From Variovorax ginsengisoli (GTDB lineage Bacteria; Pseudomonadota; Gammaproteobacteria; Burkholderiales; Burkholderiaceae_C), in contig NZ_JAUJZH010000019.1 of the NCBI RefSeq assembly GCF_030486595.1, positions 1 through 64,000 of the forward strand: 64,000 nt of DNA. The letters run 5' to 3'. Of this stretch, positions 17,602 to 24,588 are shown piece after piece; the stretch's first letter is position 1; every line of letters starts with the position of its first letter. The translations under genes were made by a program, and so were the position numbers. The notes under the pieces are model-generated. The model had not been told where the DNA came from. It did not search any database and saw only the letters and a program-made list of their open reading frames with translations.

Positions 17602-18297
17602 ATGGCAAACATCCTCGTGGTCGACGACGAGCTGGGCATCCGGGACCTGCTCTTCGAAATTCTCAATGACGAAGGCCATAACGTGGAGCTCGCCGAGAAC
17701 GCGGCCGAAGCGCGCGCCGCGCGACAGCGGGCCCGTCCCGACCTGGTCCTGCTCGACATCTGGATGCCGGACACCGATGGCGTGACCTTGCTCAAGGAGT
17801 GGTCGGCGGCCGGGTTGCTGAGCATGCCGGTGGTCATGATGAGCGGCCATGCGACGATCGACACCGCGGTCGATGCCACGCGCATCGGCGCCTTTGCCTT
17901 CCTCGAGAAACCGATCACCCTGCAGAAGCTGCTGAAGGCGGTCGAGCAGGGCCTGGCGCGCGAAAGCGCCCGTCGCGCCGCGGCCAGCGTGGTGCCGCCC
18001 GCGAGCAGCTTCGCCGCCGTCGTCACGACGGTGGGCGACAGCGCGCTGGTGCCGGCCGCGCCCATGCAGCCGGCTGCCGACCTGGGTCCGCAGTCGACCC
18101 AGAGCTTCGACCTCGACCGCCCGCTGCGCGATGCGCGCGACGGCTTCGAGAAGGCGTACTTCGAATTCCACCTCGCGATGGAGAACGGCTCGATGACCCG
18201 CGTGGCCGAGAAGACCGGGCTCGAGCGCACCCATCTGTACAGAAAACTCAAGCAACTTGGCGTCGATCTTTCGCGAGGGCGCAGAAGCGCTGTATAA
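17602..18297 (+). CDS. NtrX-like response regulator lacking the AAA+ domain
   Basis: The 231-residue protein has a receiver domain (residues 1–120) with the phospho-acceptor Asp52 in LLDIWMPDTDG, and a C-terminal Fis-type helix-turn-helix (MTRVAEKTGLERTHLYRKLK). A flexible alanine/proline-rich linker joins them. Classic NtrX has a sigma-54-activating AAA+ ATPase between these domains; none is present here. It probably acts directly on sigma-70 promoters. It lies 78 bp after the kinase gene and just ahead of tRNA-Phe. Confidence 0.88.
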   Translation: MANILVVDDELGIRDLLFEILNDEGHNVELAENAAEARAARQRARPDLVLLDIWMPDTDGVTLLKEWSAAGLLSMPVVMMSGHATIDTAVDATRIGAFAFLEKPITLQKLLKAVEQGLARESARRAAASVVPPASSFAAVVTTVGDSALVPAAPMQPAADLGPQSTQSFDLDRPLRDARDGFEKAYFEFHLAMENGSMTRVAEKTGLERTHLYRKLKQLGVDLSRGRRSAV

Positions 18298-18315
18298 TCG
18301 CGGGCTGTACACCAA

Positions 18316-18391
18316 GGCCCGGTAGCTCAGTTGGTAGAGCAGCGGATTGAAAATCCGCGTGTCGGTGGTTCGATTCCGCCCCAGGCCACCA
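18316..18391 (+). tRNA. tRNA-Phe (anticodon GAA), integration target
   Basis: A 76-nt cloverleaf with anticodon loop TTGAAAA and 3' CCA. The acceptor stem GGCCCGG pairs with CCAGGCC at six of seven positions, leaving a C5–A68 mismatch. A tyrosine integrase gene follows 172 bp downstream, so the 3' end was probably rewritten by the incoming element. The gene still appears functional. Confidence 0.95.
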
Positions 18392-18515
18392 CTTCTTTTT
18401 CTCAGACGATCCCAAGTCAGCTCACAAGTCCTTGTAAATCAAGGGCTTAGCCTGAAAAGGCGGCTCAAGCGGTATCGCTGAATCCCAGAACGTCCCGTTC
18501 TTGCGTGTACCCCTA

Positions 18516-18563
18516 GGTGTACCCCAGACTGATTTCTAACTTCAGTCTCTCCGGGGGTACACC
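18516..18563 (+). promoter_or_regulatory. Large inverted repeat abutting the integrase start codon
   Basis: GGTGTACCCC followed by AGACTGA (18516–18532) is complementary to TCAGTCT and GGGGTACACC (18542–18563), with a five-base bulge. The second arm ends directly before the integrase ATG at 18564. A third GTGTACCCC copy lies at 18505–18513. These may be integrase/AlpA binding sites or an mRNA hairpin that hides the ribosome binding site. Confidence 0.65.
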
Positions 18564-19898
18564 ATGGGACAGCTCACCGAACTCCAGATCAAAGCGGCGC
18601 AGCCGCGCGGCAACGAATATCTGCTTTCCGACGGCGAAGGGCTCTACCTTCGCGTCAGGCCGAACGGCAAGGTATGGATTTACCGGTACAAGCAGGCAGG
18701 CAAACAGGCAAAGCTCAGCTTGGGCGCATATCCGGTAGTGAGCCTAGCCTCCGCGCGAAAGAAGGCCCGTGAAGGGGCCGAGAAGCGAGCAGGCGGCATT
18801 GATCCTCGGAACGCCCGCCGAGACCAAGCTGAGCGCGATAGGGCGGCGAAACTCAATACCTTCGAGTTGATGGCGCGAGCCTGGCACGCACAGGCCCAGA
18901 AAGACCGTGAATGGTCTCTGAACTATGCCGAAAAGGTGATGCGGCATCTGGAGTTGCACATCTTCCCGTGGCTTGGCCCTCTGACCATGGAGGCTATCAA
19001 GCCAACCGAACTCGTACGCTGTCTGCACCGTATCAAGGAACGGGGAAACCTTGAGACCGCGCAACGCGTGCGAGAGGTCGTCCAGCACGCCTTCCAGTAC
19101 GCGGTGGACGTCGGGGCATTGGAGCCAGCAAAGAACTTCGTAAATAGCCGGACCGGCGGCCTGCCGCCACCACGCGCGCGCCACTATCCAGCCATCACAG
19201 ATCCAGTGAAATTGGGTCAACTGCTACGCGACATCCGCAGCTACAACGGCCACGTCATAACTCGCGCGGCGCTTCAGCTGTCCCCAATGCTGTTTCAGCG
19301 CCCAGGGCAATTGCGACTCGCGGACTGGGAGGACATCGATTTCGAGAAGGCCCTGTGGCGATGCCCTCCCGAAAAGATGAAGCTACGCGAATGGATGAAA
19401 CGGGACATCCGGACGCCGGCCCACGTGGTCCCGTTGCCTACGCAAGCGATCGACATTCTCCGCGACATCTTCCCGCTTACAGGACCGGTCGGTCCCATCT
19501 TCAAAAGCATGGCGAAGCGCTCGGAGGCAAGCCGATATATGAGTGACAACACCCTAAACAGTGCTTTACGAACACTCGGGTACGACACGAGGGAGCAAAT
19601 TACGGGGCACGGCTTCCGCGCTACGGCGCGAACCCTTATCCGAGAGCTACTGGGATGGGACCGTGATGTGATTGAGCGCCACCTTGCCCATGTATCAGAC
19701 GAGGAACTAGGCGGTAGCTACGACCGCGCCACCTTTCTGGCCCAACGCCGTGAAATGATTCAGCTATGGGCCAATTTGCTCGACGATCTGGCAGAAGAAA
19801 AATCAGTAACCCCGTGGATTGAGCTGCGCGGCCTCACTCCAAAATCGAGGCATGAGCACCTCGGAGGGCTGGCTGAAACGCTCAGGCTTGCTGCGTAG
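18564..19898 (+). CDS. P4-type tyrosine recombinase (integrase)
   Basis: This enzyme catalyses site-specific insertion and excision of the element at tRNA-Phe. The 444-residue product has the N-terminal DUF4102-type arm-binding domain (LSDGEGLYLRVRPNGKVWIY; KLSLGAYPVVSLASARKKA), a SAM-like core-binding domain and the catalytic domain. Arg246 (QRPGQLRLADW), His349 and Arg352 (GHGFRATA) and the nucleophile Tyr386 (SYDRATF) are all present, so the enzyme looks active. Its 3' end overlaps the convergent AlpA-like gene by 17 bp. Confidence 0.95.
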   Translation: MGQLTELQIKAAQPRGNEYLLSDGEGLYLRVRPNGKVWIYRYKQAGKQAKLSLGAYPVVSLASARKKAREGAEKRAGGIDPRNARRDQAERDRAAKLNTFELMARAWHAQAQKDREWSLNYAEKVMRHLELHIFPWLGPLTMEAIKPTELVRCLHRIKERGNLETAQRVREVVQHAFQYAVDVGALEPAKNFVNSRTGGLPPPRARHYPAITDPVKLGQLLRDIRSYNGHVITRAALQLSPMLFQRPGQLRLADWEDIDFEKALWRCPPEKMKLREWMKRDIRTPAHVVPLPTQAIDILRDIFPLTGPVGPIFKSMAKRSEASRYMSDNTLNSALRTLGYDTREQITGHGFRATARTLIRELLGWDRDVIERHLAHVSDEELGGSYDRATFLAQRREMIQLWANLLDDLAEEKSVTPWIELRGLTPKSRHEHLGGLAETLRLAA

Positions 19899-20124
19899 GC
19901 ACGCCATAGTTCTCTGGGTCATCGATCCACTGTTGCAAAGTGGCGCTAGACCACGCCGAGGCGCGACCGCCAAGATGGACGGGCGATGGAAATCGACCCT
20001 CGGCAACGCGGCGATAGATGGTGGACCTGCTGAGGGCCGTTATCCGCATGACATCGCGTAGCCGGTAGAACGCGGGGGGAGCCTTGGAAGTGCTGGGTTT
20101 GGGCAGCGACTGATGAAAGTGCAT
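19882..20124 (-). CDS. AlpA-like helix-turn-helix regulator
   Basis: The 80-residue protein contains FYRLRDVMRITALSRSTIYR and a downstream AEGRFPSPVHLGGRASAWSS segment. This is the MerR/excisionase-like winged HTH of the AlpA family, which in P4-type elements activates integrase expression or aids excision. I chose ATG 20124; a longer reading frame exists upstream without recognisable homology. It is convergent with the integrase gene. Confidence 0.85.
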   Translation of the reverse strand: MHFHQSLPKPSTSKAPPAFYRLRDVMRITALSRSTIYRRVAEGRFPSPVHLGGRASAWSSATLQQWIDDPENYGVPTQQA

Positions 20125-20406
20125 GTCGATCTCGATGTGGTCCAAGTACCCAAGAATGCGTCCCATAGCGTTCCAGGCAAACTCACGGCAGCAACCCCCA
20201 GCGCAGCCGGTACAAGCTAGCGGTTCCCTTGGGTCAGGCGTGTTCAAGTCCCCGTGTCGCCCCCTGAAAACCCATCGCACAATGCATCGAGTAGTGCAAT
20301 CGCGCTCAAGAATCGATAGCCGCCTGCACCTGAATCTGTTTACACTGTTACAAAATGAACAGACAGGCATGCCCGGCGTAGGAAATGCCGATCCCATGGA
20401 GGCACT
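20125..20406. promoter_or_regulatory. Divergent upstream region of alpA-like gene and defence cassette
   Basis: I see no gene in these 282 bp. The stretch TTTACACTGTTACAAAATGAAC near 20339–20360 is AT-rich and promoter-like for the plus-strand cassette. GGAGG at 20398–20402 serves as the ribosome binding site for the TTG start at 20407. Confidence 0.4.
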
Positions 20407-22215
20407 TTGGTCATCACACCTCGTCATGAGAGCATTGCTGGGCTGTTCGGTCCCACGAGAATCTTTAGGGTGCCGAAATACCAGCGCCACTATGCGTGGA
20501 CCGCCGAAGAGATCGACGATCTCAAGGCAGATCTTGGCGGCAGCCTGAAGGCGCGAAAGGCATCACAGGAACGCCCACACTTTTTTGGCGGCCTGGTGAC
20601 AGTGGCCAGACCGCATGCCGGAAGCGCGACCAAGCTTGAAGTTATAGATGGACAGCAGCGCCTCGCGACGTTTGTGATCTTGGTCGCGCAAGTCATAAAC
20701 GTGATGTTGGAGCTTTCGACAAAGCTTGTCGCGGATGCAGATGGCTCCTTGCGCAAATTTCTCGAAGACCGTGCAGGCACGCTGCGCGCCCAGTTCTTGC
20801 GACTGGATGACACGGTTTCTCTCAAGGTTGAGGATGTCGCCCGCCTGGAGCTCTCAAAGCCGGACTACCTGTTCTTTGTGCAATTGATTCAAGGAAACAA
20901 TCCCGACGACGCCGAGCGAACGTCTCACAAGCTCCTCAAGGCGGCCTACGTATCGCTTGGCAAGTACATCACCGACCTTGTTGCGCAGGAGTCAACTGAT
21001 CATCAAAAGGTCACTCAACTTGCCAATATTGCGAAAGTCTTGGAGGTCGACTGGACGGTGATCCACATGGAAACAACCACGGTTCAACATGCATACAACC
21101 TTTTCCAAGTCCTTAACGATCGCGGTGTTGGACTCACTGAAGGCGAGCTATTGCGTGCGAAGACGATGGAGGTCTTGGATGCCGTCGCAACTCAAGAGCA
21201 GCTGGATCGAATCGAAAAGTGTTGGGACGACATACTAAGTGAGGCTCCAGGCCGAGTCGAAGAAGTCTTGCGCTGGATATTCGCGTCACACACTGGGAAA
21301 AGGCCAGGCAAGACGACGCTCTATGATGAATTTCTTCAGCATCTCATCCCTACCCATCCCGCTGTTCTTACGGCAAGTCAGGCTGCTGGCCTAGTAACCG
21401 CTGTCGAAGACCTCGGCAAGGACTTCAAGAAGATCGCCTTGATGCTGGACGGACAATGGCCACTGTCGGGTCATTCAACCGTCACTGCTTGGGACCGTGA
21501 CCGATTGGGCTTGCTGCTCCGCGAGCTGAAACACACGAACTGCATCCCACTCTTGATCGCAGCCACTGCGCTGAAGCAGAAAACCTTCTCCGACATCGTG
21601 CAGATGTTGGAACGGTTCGTCTTTCGCTATAAAAGTGTTTCGAACGCTCATATCGGACCTGCTACCAACGTCTATAACAAGCAGGCAGTGGCAATCAGAG
21701 ACGCGCCATCGACCTACAAAATCTCGACGCTGAAGGCGGACTTGCAACCGCTCTTGCTTGCCCACGCCAGCGACACCCGGTTCACGACCGCCCTTGGCGA
21801 ACTGGAGTACTCAACGCTTGCAAGTAACAAAACGATCAAGTACTTCCTGATGACCATCGAGCACTATGCCCGGTGGTATCAGGACGGTGCGAAAGGGCCC
21901 CCGGTGTGCAAAGACAAGTCTCGCGTTCTCGACTTTGCCAATACAACTCTCGAACACATATACCCACAGAACAGTGCGCCGAGCGATCCTCACTTGAACG
22001 CGGTTGTACAGTCCCTCGGCAATCTCACCATCCTCGGTCCAACAGACAATGATGCGGTAGGCAACAAGCCGTTTCTGCAGAAGAAGGCGGTATTTGCCAA
22101 GTCAACGATCTCACTTAATGTTCGCATCTCGTCCCTGGCGATCTGGAACGTTGCGGCCGTCAACGCCTGGAAAGAAGAACTCAAGGCGATGGCTCTGAAA
22201 ATATTTGTGGTCTGA
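20407..22215 (+). CDS. DUF262/DUF1524 protein, GmrSD/SspE-like putative PT-dependent nuclease
   Basis: The 602-residue protein opens with a DUF262 domain: FRVPKYQRHYAW at 20–31 and the nucleotide-binding motif DGQQR at 81–85. It closes with a DUF1524 HNH-like nuclease domain containing LEHIYPQ (His517), then SLGNLTIL, N and K residues. This two-domain plan is that of GmrSD type IV enzymes and of SspE, in which the DUF262 NTPase senses modified DNA and the C-terminal domain nicks or cuts. It is the first gene of the restriction cassette. Start: TTG at 20407 after GGAGG; no in-frame ATG precedes the conserved N-terminus. The function is inferred from domains and location. Confidence 0.85.
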   Translation: MVITPRHESIAGLFGPTRIFRVPKYQRHYAWTAEEIDDLKADLGGSLKARKASQERPHFFGGLVTVARPHAGSATKLEVIDGQQRLATFVILVAQVINVMLELSTKLVADADGSLRKFLEDRAGTLRAQFLRLDDTVSLKVEDVARLELSKPDYLFFVQLIQGNNPDDAERTSHKLLKAAYVSLGKYITDLVAQESTDHQKVTQLANIAKVLEVDWTVIHMETTTVQHAYNLFQVLNDRGVGLTEGELLRAKTMEVLDAVATQEQLDRIEKCWDDILSEAPGRVEEVLRWIFASHTGKRPGKTTLYDEFLQHLIPTHPAVLTASQAAGLVTAVEDLGKDFKKIALMLDGQWPLSGHSTVTAWDRDRLGLLLRELKHTNCIPLLIAATALKQKTFSDIVQMLERFVFRYKSVSNAHIGPATNVYNKQAVAIRDAPSTYKISTLKADLQPLLLAHASDTRFTTALGELEYSTLASNKTIKYFLMTIEHYARWYQDGAKGPPVCKDKSRVLDFANTTLEHIYPQNSAPSDPHLNAVVQSLGNLTILGPTDNDAVGNKPFLQKKAVFAKSTISLNVRISSLAIWNVAAVNAWKEELKAMALKIFVV

Positions 22216-22295
22216 ACCGTCATGAAGTACGGCCATGACCAACGGATCCACGGTACCGGCCTCTCCAGCGTAGAAGCCGCGGGGCGTACATAGTC

Positions 22296-24389
22296 ATGAG
22301 CCTCCAGAGCATCAAGCCAAAGATCTCCTATCGATCAGACGCGGGGAACGTCGTCGATGACTTCTATGTGCCGTGCATGACCAATGCGGTGCTGTACCGT
22401 CGTGCGGTTGGATACTTCACCAGCGGCTCGTTGAGCCTCGCCGCGCGCGGCGCCGCACGGTTGATCAAGTCAGGCGGGAAAATTCAGCTGATTACCTCGC
22501 CGCAGCTGTCTGCCGAGGACACCGAAGCCATCGAGAAGGGCTACGAAAGTCGAGGTCAGCGAATTCGCAAGCTCTTCGAAACTGAGCTTGAGCAACTCCA
22601 GGATGAACTCGAACGAGAGCGATTGAGTGCACTGGCCTGGCTGATTTCGATCAACGCGCTTGAGATCAAGCTAGCCCTGCGCGTCGACCCCCGCACCGGG
22701 AAGCTAGGCCGGGGCATCTATCACGAGAAAATTGGTGTCTTCGAAGACGCGTCTGGCGCGATGATCGCATTCACGGGATCACAGAACGAAACCACTGGTG
22801 GCTTGGTTTCAAACTTTGAATCGATCGACGTGTATTGGTCATGGGACGACCCACACGGCCGTACGAGGGCGAAGGCTGCTGACTTCGATGACTTGTGGGC
22901 CGGCGCACCTGGCAATCCGGCCCTCGTGGTGGAGGACTTCACCGAGATCGCGAAAGAGGTATTGGCGAAATTTCGCCGGGACCAGCCTCCAGAATTCGAT
23001 CCTGACGAAGAGCAGGTACGTCGTACCAAGCGCGGACCGCGCAGCCCGCAAATTCCCGAGACCATCCGGTTGCAGGATCATCAGTTGCTCGGAATTCGCA
23101 ACTGGGTAGCAGCAGGGGGCAGGGGTGTCCTGCAAATGGCCACCGGCGCAGGCAAAACAATCACCGCCCTCGCCGCGGCTGTGCGGCTTTATGAACAGAT
23201 GGGGTTGCAAGCCCTCATCGTTGTCTGCCCATACAGACATCTTGTCCAACAGTGGTGCAGGGAGGCAGAGAGTTTTGGCATTGACCCTCTGCTGGCATTC
23301 GAGTCCATCAATCGATGGGCCGAGCGATTGACCGCACAGCTGAACGACGTGCATAGTGGAACGCGCAAATTCATGTGCGTGCTGACAACCAACAGTACCT
23401 TCTCTTCTGATTCCTTTCAAAGCCGGCTGCGGTACTTTCCTGCCACGACCTTCATTGTTGGTGATGAAGTGCATAACCTGGGTTCAGAGAACCTCGCTTC
23501 GGCTCTTCCCGAAAAAATTACTTTGAGACTGGGGCTTTCGGCCACGCCCGAACGGTGGTTCGATCTCGAGGGAACTGCTCGAATATTCAACTATTTTGGT
23601 CCGGTCATAGAGCCGAAGTTCACGCTCAAGATGGCGCTGCAAAAAGGCGTGCTGGTGCCTTACAGGTACGTTCCAATTCTCATTGAGCTGGACGACGACG
23701 AGCGCGAGCGGTATCTGGAGATCAGCGCCAAGATCGCGAAACTGTGGAATGCCGACGCGGAGTCAACTTCGTTGAAGTTCCAACTGCTTGAGCGAGGAAG
23801 ACTGGTTGCATCTGCCCGCAACAAATTGGTGGCACTGACGCAGTTGTTCTCGTCAGCCCTCCAAGGGCAAGGCCACTTTCTCGTTTACTGCGGCGACGGA
23901 ACGGTGGAAACCGAAACTGACTTGGGAGTTGCGCGGCAACTTGACGAAGCGATGCGCTTGCTGGGAAGCGATTTGGGGATGTGCGTGTCGAAGTACACGG
24001 CCGATGAGAATCTCGACCAACGCGAAGTTCTGCGCAAGGCAATCGATGATGGGACCCTGCAGGGCCTTGTCGCAATCCGTTGCCTCGATGAAGGCGTCGA
24101 TATTCCCTCCATTCAGACGGCAATTATCTTGGCCAGCAGCAGCAATCCCCGGCAGTTCATCCAACGGCGGGGGCGCGTTCTTCGACGCGCCCCAGGCAAA
24201 GACGCTGCAGTCGTTTATGACATGGTCGTCGTCCCGCCCGAAGAGGGCGTCGTCGGCGAATCGGAGCGTAGCCTGCTTCGCAAAGAGCTAGTCCGATTCG
24301 TGGAGTTTGCAGATCTCGCGATCAATTCCGGTGAGGCACGCGCGACAATCTTGCCTCTCCAAAAGAAGTTCAACCTGATGGATCTCTAA
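22296..24389 (+). CDS. DNA phosphorothioation system restriction enzyme (PLD nuclease–DEAD helicase fusion)
   Basis: A 697-residue fusion. The N-terminal third is a phospholipase D-type nuclease half-site with the HxK residues His143 and Lys145 (YHEKIGV) and GSQNE at 161–165. The rest is a superfamily 2 helicase: Walker A ATGAGKT (282–288), DEVH box (390–393), LGLSATPE, and motif VI (QFIQRRGRVLRR). I recognise this architecture as the family named PT system restriction enzyme, which clusters with dnd genes. It likely tracks DNA and cleaves DNA lacking the correct PT marks. It lies 80 bp after the DUF262 gene and 10 bp before the small protein. Confidence 0.9.
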   Translation: MSLQSIKPKISYRSDAGNVVDDFYVPCMTNAVLYRRAVGYFTSGSLSLAARGAARLIKSGGKIQLITSPQLSAEDTEAIEKGYESRGQRIRKLFETELEQLQDELERERLSALAWLISINALEIKLALRVDPRTGKLGRGIYHEKIGVFEDASGAMIAFTGSQNETTGGLVSNFESIDVYWSWDDPHGRTRAKAADFDDLWAGAPGNPALVVEDFTEIAKEVLAKFRRDQPPEFDPDEEQVRRTKRGPRSPQIPETIRLQDHQLLGIRNWVAAGGRGVLQMATGAGKTITALAAAVRLYEQMGLQALIVVCPYRHLVQQWCREAESFGIDPLLAFESINRWAERLTAQLNDVHSGTRKFMCVLTTNSTFSSDSFQSRLRYFPATTFIVGDEVHNLGSENLASALPEKITLRLGLSATPERWFDLEGTARIFNYFGPVIEPKFTLKMALQKGVLVPYRYVPILIELDDDERERYLEISAKIAKLWNADAESTSLKFQLLERGRLVASARNKLVALTQLFSSALQGQGHFLVYCGDGTVETETDLGVARQLDEAMRLLGSDLGMCVSKYTADENLDQREVLRKAIDDGTLQGLVAIRCLDEGVDIPSIQTAIILASSSNPRQFIQRRGRVLRRAPGKDAAVVYDMVVVPPEEGVVGESERSLLRKELVRFVEFADLAINSGEARATILPLQKKFNLMDL

Positions 24390-24399
24390 AGAGGAAAGT

Positions 24400-24588
24400 A
24401 TGGAAGAAGAAAAAGCAATCGATCCGATGGAGCCACTGCGGCGTGACCCTGCGGAGGTGCGAGGAATAATTACCAGAGTTTTGAAGCTTGAGGCCGAGCG
24501 CCTCTATCTGGAACGTCCGCATATCAATGACGACATTCTCAGAATTATCAAGGAGGTGGTGAATGATTCTCCTAGAACTTCAGCTTAA
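24400..24588 (+). CDS. Small PT-island protein (62 residues)
   Basis: A small charged protein beginning MEEEKAIDPMEPLRRDPAEV and predicted to be mostly helical (IITRVLKLEAERLYLE...ILRIIKEVV). Short proteins of this type are annotated in DNA-modification loci, but I know no assigned function. It has AGAGGAAAG upstream of the ATG, and its last 26 nt overlap the start of the ATPase gene. That suggests coupled translation and perhaps a structural role in an ATPase complex. Confidence 0.75.
   Translation: MEEEKAIDPMEPLRRDPAEVRGIITRVLKLEAERLYLERPHINDDILRIIKEVVNDSPRTSA

Noticed and set aside
22222-22293. A 23-codon frame (MKYGHDQRIHG…) between the DUF262 and PLD–helicase genes
   Set aside because: There is no clear ribosome binding site and no known counterpart. 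It is too short to support as a gene without conservation data.
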